Below are positions 8,544-16,660 of a stretch of 64,000 nucleotides of DNA, piece by piece. The first letter of the stretch is position 1. Each line of letters begins with the position of its first letter. The notes under the pieces were generated by a model. It worked only from the letters and a program-made list of their open reading frames with translations, did not search any database and was not told where the DNA came from. The translations under genes were made by a program, and so were the position numbers. Source of the stretch: Phyllobacterium calauticae (GTDB lineage: Bacteria > Pseudomonadota > Alphaproteobacteria > Rhizobiales > Rhizobiaceae); contig NZ_JAGENB010000004.1 of assembly GCF_019991125.1 (NCBI RefSeq), forward strand, positions 186,001-250,000, in the 5' to 3' direction.

Positions 8544-9173
8544 TTAATCGCGGCGGGATTTGGTAAAATCGGCAATTGGCGGAGGCGCCAGAACGAACTG
8601 TCGATCGGATGTGATGTAATTATCGGCGTGGAGACGGGCGATGGGCTGATAAACGTCCGGATTGACGTAGCGCCCCTCCGCGTCAAGGCAATCGCGGCGC
8701 ACATGCATGTGGACGACTTCGCCAAGGACAAGCACCCGCTTCGGAAATTCGATCAGGCGCTCGACGCGGCATTCCAGGGCACAGGGAGCCGTGGCAGCAT
8801 ACATCGCGTCGATTTGATTGCATGTGGCCGCCTCAAGACCGGCCATCTCCAGTTCATCGACCTCGCTGTCGAAACCCAGCCCGCAAATGAGCATCTGCTG
8901 CGCCATGCTCATATCCACCATGTTGACGGCAAACTCACCCGTACGGCGGATATTGGCAATCGTGTCTTTCTCTTCCCCCGACGGCCGGGGTTGTACACCG
9001 AGGATCAGGATCGGCGGATCATGCGAGAACACATTGAAGAAGCTCATCGGCGCCGCATTGCTGTGGCCGGCGCTTGAACGGGTCGTTACCAGGGCGATCG
9101 GCCGCGGGCCGATAAAATTCGTCAGCAGACGATATCGGCTCTCTGGTTCAAGCTCTGTAAAATCAAACTGCAT
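8544..9173 (-). CDS. Flavin reductase-like protein, FMN-binding split barrel
   Basis: The 209-residue protein has the flavin reductase-like/flavoredoxin fold ([63 protein letters not shown]). These proteins bind FMN and either reduce flavin for a partner monooxygenase or act as redox proteins. It is the first gene of a two-gene minus-strand unit with the racemase-family gene, and is divergent from the GntR gene with operator-like palindromes between them. It could supply reduced flavin to an unlinked oxygenase; the SsuD-like protein at 4546 is the only one in the window, and this pairing is speculative. Confidence 0.85.
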   Translation of the reverse strand: MQFDFTELEPESRYRLLTNFIGPRPIALVTTRSSAGHSNAAPMSFFNVFSHDPPILILGVQPRPSGEEKDTIANIRRTGEFAVNMVDMSMAQQMLICGLGFDSEVDELEMAGLEAATCNQIDAMYAATAPCALECRVERLIEFPKRVLVLGEVVHMHVRRDCLDAEGRYVNPDVYQPIARLHADNYITSDRQFVLAPPPIADFTKSRRD

Positions 9174-9218
9174 GCCGACTCTCCCGTTTCGCTATATAGT
9201 GTACAATTATTGGGCATT

Positions 9219-9230
9219 ATTGTCTACAAT
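9219..9230. promoter_or_regulatory. Candidate GntR operator ATTGT-CT-ACAAT
   Basis: Perfect 5-base arms around a 2-base centre, lying between the divergent flavin reductase and GntR genes. It fits the TTGT/ACAA type of site bound by FCD-class GntR proteins. The partly matching GTACAAT at 9201-9207 could be a weaker half. The same motif recurs at 19970 before the ABC operon. Confidence 0.55.
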
Positions 9231-9270
9231 CATGCAGACAAAACGAGTTGACATTTTCCATTTGATCGCG

Positions 9271-9285
9271 ATTGTCTGTCACAAT
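9271..9285. promoter_or_regulatory. Second candidate GntR operator, wider spacing
   Basis: ATTGT-CTGTC-ACAAT: the same arms as at 9219 but with a 5-base centre, 15 bases before the GntR start codon. A dimer with different arm spacing, or an overlap with the RNA polymerase site for autorepression, are both possible. Confidence 0.4.
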
Positions 9286-9299
9286 CGGGAGACAGGTAC

Positions 9300-9977
9300 A
9301 TGACTGAACAAGCAGGGGCTTCAACACAGCAGATTGTTGAACGGGTATGGCTTTCCATTGCCGAGCGCAGGCTTCGGCCCGGCGTGCAACTCAAGGAAGG
9401 GCAACTGGCAGCGATCTTCGACGTCAGTCGTGCCCGCATCCGCCAGGCGTTGGTTGCACTTGAACGGGATGGGCTCGTCACGATCATCCCGAACCGCGGC
9501 GCATTTGTCTGCCAACCTTCGGTGGATGAAGCACGGGATGTCTTCTTTGTCCGCCGTGCGGTCGAACGCTGTATTGTCGAGCGGCTTTGCAAATCAATCT
9601 CCAAGGTAAATGTCACGCGGCTGCGAACCCATGTTTCCAAAGAACGAACCGCCAATGCACAGGATAGCACGACCGATATCATCAAGCTGTCAGGCGGCTT
9701 CCATCTCTTGCTTGCAGAGGTCGCGAACTCGGACTTTCTTTTCGCCACGATGCGCGATCTGATCGCAAGAAGTTCCCTCATCACTGCGGTCTACCGCAAC
9801 ACCAATCGCTTCAACTGCGGGCCGGACGAACACGCCGAAATTGTCGACGCAATCGCAAATGGCGATCTTTCCAAGGCAACAGGGCTCATGGAGCACCACC
9901 TTGAACATGTGGAGGCCGAGCTCGATCTGAGCGAAATCCGTGATCTTCCGCACGATTTGCGTTCCGCGCTGGCCTGA
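9300..9977 (+). CDS. GntR family regulator, FCD (FadR C-terminal-like) class
   Basis: The 225-residue protein has an N-terminal winged helix (about residues 12-80; LSIAERRLRPGVQLKEGQLAA, SRARIRQALVALERDGLV, NRGAFVC) and a C-terminal all-helical FCD ligand-binding domain (about 90-215; FHLLLAEVANSDFL and DEHAEIVDAI carry the family's Asp/His metal ligands). It is divergent from the flavin reductase gene. Matching palindromes in front of that gene and in front of the ABC operon at 19882 suggest it represses both until a carboxylate-type ligand binds. Ligand unknown. Confidence 0.9.
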   Translation: MTEQAGASTQQIVERVWLSIAERRLRPGVQLKEGQLAAIFDVSRARIRQALVALERDGLVTIIPNRGAFVCQPSVDEARDVFFVRRAVERCIVERLCKSISKVNVTRLRTHVSKERTANAQDSTTDIIKLSGGFHLLLAEVANSDFLFATMRDLIARSSLITAVYRNTNRFNCGPDEHAEIVDAIANGDLSKATGLMEHHLEHVEAELDLSEIRDLPHDLRSALA

Positions 9978-9988
9978 ACCGCTGACCG

Positions 9989-10984
9989 TCATTCTGCTGC
10001 AGTTGCAATCTTCTCCTCGACCAGATGGCATGCCACGCGCGTGCCGCCCTGAAGAGTACGAACCTCTGGCACTTCGGCCGAGCAGCGTCCAATGGCAACC
10101 GGACACCGCGGGTGAAAAGTACAACCGGATGGCGGCTTGAGCGGGCTCGGCACCTCGCCGCCGCCAACGACCCGGTCCCTGTTCGGCTTCTGAACATTGG
10201 GAATCGTCTGCAAGAGAAGCCGCGTATATGGATGCCGTGGGTTGGCAAACAGCTCTTCCGTATCCCCCTCTTCGACGATACGCCCGAGATACATCACCGC
10301 AATGCGGTCCGACATATGCCTGACAACGCTCATGTCATGGCTGATGAACAGATAGGTAAGACCGAATTCGTCCTGCAATTTGCGCATAAGGTTGAGAACC
10401 TGCGCCTGCACCGACACATCGAGCGCAGATGTCGGCTCGTCGCATACGAGGAATTCGGGTTCGCTGGCGAGCGCCCGTGCGATTGAAATACGCTGGCGTT
10501 GACCACCCGAAAACTCATGCGGATATTTTTCGCCATCCGAAGCCGATAGCCCGACGGTCTCGAGCAGTTCCTCAACGCGATCGGCGATTTCATTCGACGT
10601 TTTGAGCAGCTTCATCTCGCGCAGCGGCTCGGCAACGATGTTCTTCACACGCCACCGGGGATTGAGCGAGGCATAGGGATCCTGGAAGATCATCTGCACC
10701 GAAAGTGGCGCCCCATTGCGTCCCGGTGCAAAGCGAAGTTCGCCACTGCTGGGTTTGTGCAACCCGGTTACAAGACGCGCAACCGTTGATTTGCCGCAGC
10801 CGCTTTCTCCGACGATGCTGAGGCATCCGCCTGTGGGCACGGTGAAGCTGATGTCATTGACGGCTTGCAGAAGCTGACGCGGTTTGCGCTCGATAACCCG
10901 GCTCAGCCACGGTGCCGAGACGTCGAATGTCTTGACGAGACGTTCGGCGGTAAAAGCCGGCATTTTTTGTCCGGTCCCGGTCAT
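9989..10984 (-). CDS. Peptide/nickel-type ABC transporter ATP-binding protein, OppF/DppF class
   Basis: One of the two ATPases of an oligopeptide-class importer. The 331 residues include Walker A GESGCGKST (about 59-67), the Q-loop in QMIFQDPYASLNPR, signature FSGGQRQRISIARAL, Walker B FLVCDEPTSALD and the C-terminal oligopeptide extension with TFHPRCPVAIGRC, whose cysteines bind an Fe-S cluster in some relatives. The start codon overlaps the stop of the preceding OppD-type gene by 4 bases. It is the last gene of an eight-gene operon starting at 19882. Confidence 0.93.
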   Translation of the reverse strand: MTGTGQKMPAFTAERLVKTFDVSAPWLSRVIERKPRQLLQAVNDISFTVPTGGCLSIVGESGCGKSTVARLVTGLHKPSSGELRFAPGRNGAPLSVQMIFQDPYASLNPRWRVKNIVAEPLREMKLLKTSNEIADRVEELLETVGLSASDGEKYPHEFSGGQRQRISIARALASEPEFLVCDEPTSALDVSVQAQVLNLMRKLQDEFGLTYLFISHDMSVVRHMSDRIAVMYLGRIVEEGDTEELFANPRHPYTRLLLQTIPNVQKPNRDRVVGGGEVPSPLKPPSGCTFHPRCPVAIGRCSAEVPEVRTLQGGTRVACHLVEEKIATAAE

Positions 10985-11967
10985 GCTGTTCCTCCCGCGT
11001 TGAGCCAGCAGGCGCTTGCGCCATCGCCCGCCGGCATGAGTTCAGGTTGCTCTCGAATACAGCGCGGTCCGACCGATTTGCAGCGCGGATTGAAAGCACA
11101 CCCATCCGGAATCGCATCTAGCCGGGGCATGGATCCGTCGATCTGGTTGAGGCGCTCCACGCGGGCAGCAAGTGCCGGAATGGAAGCCATGAGGCCGCGC
11201 GTGTAGGGATGCGCCGACGCGCGCAACACCTGATTGACCGAACCAACCTCGATCAACCGGCCCGCATACATGACCGCCACCCTGTCGGCTGCTTCTGCGA
11301 TGACACCCATATCATGGGTGACCAGCATGACAGCCGTGCGCTTCTCCTTGCAAAGTTTACGCAGCAGCGAAATGATCTGCGCCTGAATGGATACGTCCAG
11401 CGCCGTGGTTGGCTCGTCGGCGATCACCAGCTTGGGCGAAGCCGCGAGTGCCAGGGCGATGACCACTCTCTGCCGCATCCCGCCCGAGAACTGATGCGGA
11501 TAATGGTTCACCCGCTCATCCGGAGAAGGAATGCCGACCTCTCCGAGTAATTCGATCGCCCGGGCTTTCGCCTGCGATTTGCTCATGTTGAGATGCTGGC
11601 GGATTGTCTCGCTCAGTTGGGCACCCACCGTGAACAGCGGGTTCAGCGAGGTCAGTGGATCCTGAAAGATCGCACCGATTTTGCGCCCGCGGATTTTTTC
11701 CATCTCATAGTCATCAAGGGTATCAATCCGGCGATTTTCGAGCCAGATTTCGCCGCCGCTGATATGGCCGGGGCGCTCAAGCAGACCTTGAATGGCCAGA
11801 CCGGTCATCGACTTGCCGGCTCCGGATTCGCCGACCACGCCAAGAATCTCGCCTGCCCGGATGTCGAGACTCACATCCGAAAGCGCGGCCACTGTTCCGT
11901 GGCGTCCAGGGAATTCCACCGTGAGATTGCGAACCTCAAGGATGGGCTGATCCATTGTTTCACCCAT
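10981..11967 (-). CDS. Peptide/nickel-type ABC transporter ATP-binding protein, OppD/DppD class
   Basis: Second ATPase of the same importer (328 residues). Walker A is GESGAGKSM, with methionine in place of the usual Thr/Ser after the lysine-serine pair; the signature is FSGGMRQRVVIALAL, Walker B VIADEPTTALD, and the C-terminal extension has NPRCKSVGPRC. It pairs with the OppF-type protein under the OppB/OppC permeases. Its start overlaps the end of the upstream amidohydrolase gene by 8 bases, and its stop overlaps the next gene by 4, so the three are probably translated together. Confidence 0.93.
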   Translation of the reverse strand: MGETMDQPILEVRNLTVEFPGRHGTVAALSDVSLDIRAGEILGVVGESGAGKSMTGLAIQGLLERPGHISGGEIWLENRRIDTLDDYEMEKIRGRKIGAIFQDPLTSLNPLFTVGAQLSETIRQHLNMSKSQAKARAIELLGEVGIPSPDERVNHYPHQFSGGMRQRVVIALALAASPKLVIADEPTTALDVSIQAQIISLLRKLCKEKRTAVMLVTHDMGVIAEAADRVAVMYAGRLIEVGSVNQVLRASAHPYTRGLMASIPALAARVERLNQIDGSMPRLDAIPDGCAFNPRCKSVGPRCIREQPELMPAGDGASACWLNAGGTA

Positions 11968-13456
11968 GTGCGCTGCTCTCTATTGGATAACTCGGAGGGA
12001 ATATTTCGGCGACCGATGGATGCGCCCAGCTTCGCTCGGGATATTTGGCAATCAGTCCGTCAAACTGTTTCTGTATGCGTTCCCGGGCAGACATCATGTC
12101 GATGCCTGCAACCTCACCGAACAGCATGGAAGGACGCCCGTCGACAAAGGCCGCCCGTGTCACCTTGCCGGATCCGCCGGTAACAAGCGTCGTGATCGGA
12201 TCGATCGATGGCGCCATGATCGCATCGTCAAGGCCGAACACCGCAATATCCGCGCGCGCCCCCGGTGAAAGAAGGCCAAGATCCGTTCTGCCGAGCGCCC
12301 GCGCACCGCCAAGCGTTGCGGCGTCGAAAAGATCAGCGCTGCGCACCCGGTCCGGCACCCCGTCATTGATACGCGATGTGATCAGGCCGATGAGCAGATT
12401 CATCAACATGTCGGCCGGTGCCGTGTCGGTACCCATCGCAATATTGATCCCGCGGTTCCGGCATGCGGAAAACGAGTTCAGCGTGTTGCCGCCGCGGGCA
12501 GACACCAGCGGACAATGCACAATTGAAACACCGTTGGCCGCATAAAGGCGAAGATCTTCGTCCGTTGCGCTGGTTGCGTGCGGCGCAATCAACCGCTCGC
12601 TCAAAAGTCCCGATTTCGCGAGCCAGACCGGCGCTGTCGAGCCATGCAGCGCACGGACCGTATCGACCTCCATGACGCCTTGCGCCATGTGCAGGCGGAT
12701 CTTGCAACCGAGTTCGCGTGCTGCGGCATCGGTACGTTGCAGCAATCCGGCCGTGCATGTCTCAACACGGTCGGGCGCAAGCATACCCCGCACGAGATCT
12801 CCGTGACGGCCGGTCTGCCGTTCGATGAAGCGCACGGCATCTTCCAGGCCGCGCAAGCCGCGCTGCTCATCGAACACCGGGCGTATATGCCCTGGATTTT
12901 CAAGGACCATGCCGCCCGATCGGTAGGCGGGACTGAGATAGACCCGCAAGCCGAGGTCTCCAGCCGCATCCGCAGCGGCATCGAACTCGGCAACAGTCTC
13001 ACCCCACTTGCGATAGAACAGCGACGCGATCGGCGCGGCGGTGGTTATGCCGTTCAACAGAAGCTGACCGAAGGCAAACCGCTTCTGGAAGGCCAGCTCT
13101 TCCGGCGTATACATCTCGTAGGGGCCCGCCTCAACATAAGAGCGGGGCCAGACCCGCCCCTTGGCCCAACCCGGATGGTTGTCGATGCCGAGGATCGTCG
13201 TGTCGAGATCGGAGAGTGCGTCAAGGTCGATGAACCCTGGACTGATCAGCGATCTCCCGAAATCGACACGGCGTGCCACCTCTCCTGGAAAGTGATGCCC
13301 GACGAACAGAATTTCGCCGTTCTCGAATACAACTTCTCCTTTATGGACAAGCCTATGGGCCCCATCACGATGGCCAAGCACCCAATCGGCAGTCAACAGC
13401 GTCCGCCCTTCGGGCCTGCGGCCAAGCGTCAGCGTCTCGAATCCGGCTTTTGTCAT
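11960..13456 (-). CDS. Amidohydrolase family protein with altered first metal motif
   Basis: The 498-residue protein has the amidohydrolase layout: an N-terminal beta-sandwich part, a TIM barrel (about 70-400) and a C-terminal sandwich return. The first-strand motif, normally HxH (PGFIDxHxH), reads PGFIDLDAL, so both histidines are lost. Later metal or catalytic positions remain partly recognisable in IRLHMAQG, IAPHATSA and MGTDTAPAD. It may bind a single metal, or none, or have a shifted function. It overlaps the preceding cytosine deaminase-like gene by 4 bases and lies within the ABC importer operon, so it probably acts on the imported compound or its product. Substrate unknown. Confidence 0.85.
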   Translation of the reverse strand: MTKAGFETLTLGRRPEGRTLLTADWVLGHRDGAHRLVHKGEVVFENGEILFVGHHFPGEVARRVDFGRSLISPGFIDLDALSDLDTTILGIDNHPGWAKGRVWPRSYVEAGPYEMYTPEELAFQKRFAFGQLLLNGITTAAPIASLFYRKWGETVAEFDAAADAAGDLGLRVYLSPAYRSGGMVLENPGHIRPVFDEQRGLRGLEDAVRFIERQTGRHGDLVRGMLAPDRVETCTAGLLQRTDAAARELGCKIRLHMAQGVMEVDTVRALHGSTAPVWLAKSGLLSERLIAPHATSATDEDLRLYAANGVSIVHCPLVSARGGNTLNSFSACRNRGINIAMGTDTAPADMLMNLLIGLITSRINDGVPDRVRSADLFDAATLGGARALGRTDLGLLSPGARADIAVFGLDDAIMAPSIDPITTLVTGGSGKVTRAAFVDGRPSMLFGEVAGIDMMSARERIQKQFDGLIAKYPERSWAHPSVAEIFPPSYPIESSAHG

Positions 13457-14646
13457 GGCATGTCCACAATGGCTTGGCCTTGCCGTGCCGTGACACGTCC
13501 GCCCTTGATGACCAGCGGACGCGGGGCAATGTCGACAACCGCATGCGCCAGGGTCTCACCCGTCAGAAGGGTCAGGTCGGCCGCGCAACCCACTTGTAGA
13601 CCATAACCTTCGATCTGCATCACGTCAGCGCCGCCCTGCGAGGCGATATGCAGAACATGTTCAAGTTCGCGGTCTTTCCGCAGCCCGTTTTTCATGCCGA
13701 TGATCTTGGCACGGTCGAGCATGTCGGGCTGGCCCCATGGCCCCCAGGTGTCGCGAATACCATCGCAGCCGCCGCCGACGCGTATGCCGGCTTCCTTCAG
13801 TCGCATGACCGACGGAACCGAAGCAGACGGCGCGCCCGTAGTGAGGATCGCCACATCGAGTGCTGCGAGTTCATCCATCAGCTTTCCGACCCGCAGATAG
13901 TCGTTCATCCCGAGCGCAAACGCGTGGCTAATGGCAACTTTACCCTGCATGCCGCTTGCGCGGATACGCTCAAAAATGAGCTCCATGGTGAATGCGCCGA
14001 GATCCCCGACCTCGTGCAGATGAATATCGATCGGTCGCTGATGTTTGACGGCAAGCGCAAATATCGTGTCGAGCTGGCCCTTCGGGTCGCGATCTATACC
14101 GCAGGGATCGATACCTCCCAGCACCTCACAACCTTGCCGCAGCGCCTCGTCAAGCAGTTCGGCGGTGCCGGGCATGACCATGACACCGGACTGAGGGAAG
14201 GCAACGATTTCGATATCGATGATGCCGCGCAATTTCTCGCGGGTTTCCCAAACGCCTTCCACGATGGACAGGCCGTGGGTCGGGTCGATATCGACATGGC
14301 TGCGGATATGGGTTGCACCATGCGCCGCCAGCCCGATCGCATGCCGCATGGACTGCCGGTGCGGATCAATGCCGATCGCACTGCGGTTCTCGCGCTCAAA
14401 ATCAATGCGCTCGCGCAGTACAGCCGCCCGGTTGTTCTCGTGCCACGGCATGCCCCATGTCGTCTTGTCGAGATGCGTATGGGCATCGATGAGACCCGGA
14501 ATGACAATGGAGTTGCCTCCATCCTCGACCGGCATGCCGGGCTCCGGTGCGAATTGACCGAAACCGGCTATTTTCCCATCCTTGATCAGGACATCACAGC
14601 TGTCGCCAGCCATGGGCCGTACATTACGGAGCAATAGATTGGTCAT
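13453..14646 (-). CDS. Amidohydrolase, cytosine deaminase-like (CodA family)
   Basis: The 397-residue protein resembles cytosine deaminase and related ring amidohydrolases: IDAHTHLDKT carries the HxH metal motif, followed by RSHVDIDP, GGIDPCGID, IHLHEVGD, SHAFALG and the catalytic aspartate in GCDGIRDTWGPWG. Members hydrolyse or deaminate cytosine, isoguanine, N-isopropylammelide or other cyclic amidines. It starts 7 bases after the OppC gene and overlaps the following amidohydrolase, so it belongs to the importer operon. With the racemase-family and flavin reductase genes under what looks like the same regulator, it suggests catabolism of a nitrogen ring compound. The exact substrate is not determinable. 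Confidence 0.86.
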   Translation of the reverse strand: MTNLLLRNVRPMAGDSCDVLIKDGKIAGFGQFAPEPGMPVEDGGNSIVIPGLIDAHTHLDKTTWGMPWHENNRAAVLRERIDFERENRSAIGIDPHRQSMRHAIGLAAHGATHIRSHVDIDPTHGLSIVEGVWETREKLRGIIDIEIVAFPQSGVMVMPGTAELLDEALRQGCEVLGGIDPCGIDRDPKGQLDTIFALAVKHQRPIDIHLHEVGDLGAFTMELIFERIRASGMQGKVAISHAFALGMNDYLRVGKLMDELAALDVAILTTGAPSASVPSVMRLKEAGIRVGGGCDGIRDTWGPWGQPDMLDRAKIIGMKNGLRKDRELEHVLHIASQGGADVMQIEGYGLQVGCAADLTLLTGETLAHAVVDIAPRPLVIKGGRVTARQGQAIVDMP

Positions 14647-14653
14647 GTGTCAT

Positions 14654-15613
14654 CTACCTCAATTTCGGGTTTAGAGCGTCGCGCAACCAGTCGCCCAGCA
14701 GGTTCACCGCAACGACGAGAAGGCAAAGCTGGAGCACGGGAAACAGCACGATCCACCACGAACCGGAAAACAGGAACTGGTTGCCGATGCGGATCAAGGT
14801 TCCCAGCGACGGCTGACTGGGTGGCATACCTATGCCGAGGAAAGACAGCGTCGCCTCAGTCAAAATCGCCATGCCGAAGTTCAATGTCGCTGCCACAAGG
14901 ACCGGTGTGAGCGTGTTTGGCAGGATATGGTTGGCCATGATCCGGCGAGCCGGTACCTTGATGAGCCTGGCTGCGTGCACATAGTCCTTGCCGCTCTCCA
15001 CAATCGTCTGGGCGCGAACCGTGCGCGCATACTGAACCCATGCCGACAGCGCGATAGCAAACACCAGCACGGCCGAAGCCCCCATTTCCCGAAGTTCCGC
15101 GGGAAGCATTTGCCGGACGACCGTCGAAACCAGAATGGCGACGAGAATGGTAGGGATCGAAAGCGTGACATCGCCGATGCGCATCAGAAGGTTGTCGACA
15201 AAGCCGCCGAAATAACCCGCCACGAGGCCGGCACTCATGCCGATCACCAGGGACAGGGCGACCGACGCAATGCCGATGAAAATGGAGATGCGTGTCCCGT
15301 AAAGGATGGCCGAGAGCATATCGCGGCCTTGCGTATCGGTTCCGAGCAGATAGGGCCATTCACCATTTTGCTCCCAGATCGGCGGCAGCTCCGCTTTCCA
15401 CATGTCCAGCTGTGCCCCGTCATAGGGGTTTTGAGCCGCGATCAGCGGCGCAAACAGTGCCGTCAAGATCAGGATTGCCAGAATGATGGCACCCCCGATT
15501 GCTACCTTGCTATGCGTGAATGACCACCAGAGGTCGCTGTTGCGCATGCGCCTGAGAAGCGGCGCTCGTGCAGGCCTTGGCGCTTTCGGTGTCTTCGATA
15601 CGTCTGTTGTCAT
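14654..15613 (-). CDS. Oligopeptide-type ABC transporter permease, OppC/DppC class
   Basis: Inner-membrane subunit of the importer, 319 residues from the ATG at 15613 (MTTDVSKTP). The frame is open further upstream, but that part overlaps the OppB gene and is unlike the family. It has an N-terminal OppC-type segment (SFTHSKVAIGGAIILAILIL), an extracytoplasmic loop with LLGTDTQGRDMLSAILYGTR, several membrane helices and the coupling motif region EATLSFLGIGMPPSQPS. It pairs with the OppB-type permease upstream (23-base gap) and is followed after 7 bases by the deaminase-like gene. Confidence 0.92.
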   Translation of the reverse strand: MTTDVSKTPKAPRPARAPLLRRMRNSDLWWSFTHSKVAIGGAIILAILILTALFAPLIAAQNPYDGAQLDMWKAELPPIWEQNGEWPYLLGTDTQGRDMLSAILYGTRISIFIGIASVALSLVIGMSAGLVAGYFGGFVDNLLMRIGDVTLSIPTILVAILVSTVVRQMLPAELREMGASAVLVFAIALSAWVQYARTVRAQTIVESGKDYVHAARLIKVPARRIMANHILPNTLTPVLVAATLNFGMAILTEATLSFLGIGMPPSQPSLGTLIRIGNQFLFSGSWWIVLFPVLQLCLLVVAVNLLGDWLRDALNPKLR

Positions 15614-15636
15614 CGGACAGGTCCCTGACTCTGGGG

Positions 15637-16605
15637 CTAGCGTGTGCTGCGCAAACGCGGATCGATGACCGCATAAGCGATATCCACGAGCATATTCAGA
15701 ACAACGAAAATGAAAGAGATGATGCACAGATAGGCCGCCATCACGGGGATATCGATGAATGTTACAGCCTGGATGAACAGCATGCCCATACCCGGCCATT
15801 GGAACACGGTTTCCGTGATGAGCGCGAAAGCGATCAATGAGCCCACATTCATTGCCGTCATCGTGACAACCGGCATGAGGCAGTTTCTCAGCGCGTGGCG
15901 GAAATAGATGCGCCAGCGGGGAATGCCTCTCGCCCGGGCGAATTTAATGTAGTCGGACCGGAGCACCTCCAGCATCTCTGCCCGCACCAGCCGCATGATC
16001 AGCGTGATCTGGTAGAGCGACAGCGCGATTGACGGCAGGATGAGGGCGGCCCGTCCCGACGATGTCAGCAACCCGGTCGACCACCAGCCAAGTTTGACGA
16101 CGTCACCGCGTCCGAATGCCGGCAGCCACCCCATGCTGACCGAGAACACCAGGATCAGCAGGATACCGACGACGAAACTCGGCAACGACACGCCGACAAT
16201 GGAGAGAAATTGAAGCCCTTCCGTGTACCACTTACCGCGCTTGATCGCTGTAAGAACGCCAAGAGGAATGCCGAACACCAGAGAAATCAGTGTTGCCACC
16301 AGCACCAGTTCCAGGGTTGCGGGAAACCGGTCTGCGATCAGCGTCAGAACATCCTGGCCGTTGCGATAGGAGATACCGAAATTGCCCTCAGCCGCATGGA
16401 TGACAAAGCGGACGTACTGGGTAGGCAGGTTATCGTTGAGGCCCAGCCGTTCACGCAGATTGTCGCGATCGGCCTGCGTCATCTGTTCATTCGCCATAAG
16501 CTCAACCGGATCGCCGGCGAGCCGGAAAATCAGGAAGGCGAGCATAGCCACTGCGAGCATCACCAGGATTGCGTTTGCCAAGCGCCTCACAATAAAAACC
16601 AGCAT
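15637..16605 (-). CDS. Oligopeptide-type ABC transporter permease, OppB/DppB class
   Basis: Inner-membrane subunit, 322 residues, with the typical OppB start (MLVFIVRRLANAILVMLAV), the extracytoplasmic domain containing LRERLGLNDNLPTQYVRF, and the DppB motif RTEM/VRAEMLEVLRSDYIKFARARG that contacts the ATPases. Five to six membrane helices are visible. It follows the second binding-protein gene by 55 bases and precedes OppC by 23 bases. Confidence 0.93.
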   Translation of the reverse strand: MLVFIVRRLANAILVMLAVAMLAFLIFRLAGDPVELMANEQMTQADRDNLRERLGLNDNLPTQYVRFVIHAAEGNFGISYRNGQDVLTLIADRFPATLELVLVATLISLVFGIPLGVLTAIKRGKWYTEGLQFLSIVGVSLPSFVVGILLILVFSVSMGWLPAFGRGDVVKLGWWSTGLLTSSGRAALILPSIALSLYQITLIMRLVRAEMLEVLRSDYIKFARARGIPRWRIYFRHALRNCLMPVVTMTAMNVGSLIAFALITETVFQWPGMGMLFIQAVTFIDIPVMAAYLCIISFIFVVLNMLVDIAYAVIDPRLRSTR

Positions 16606-16660
16606 CTGTCGCCTCCCTCAATTCTGTCTGCCTTGAAGCCGTCAACGCAGACCGCCACAT

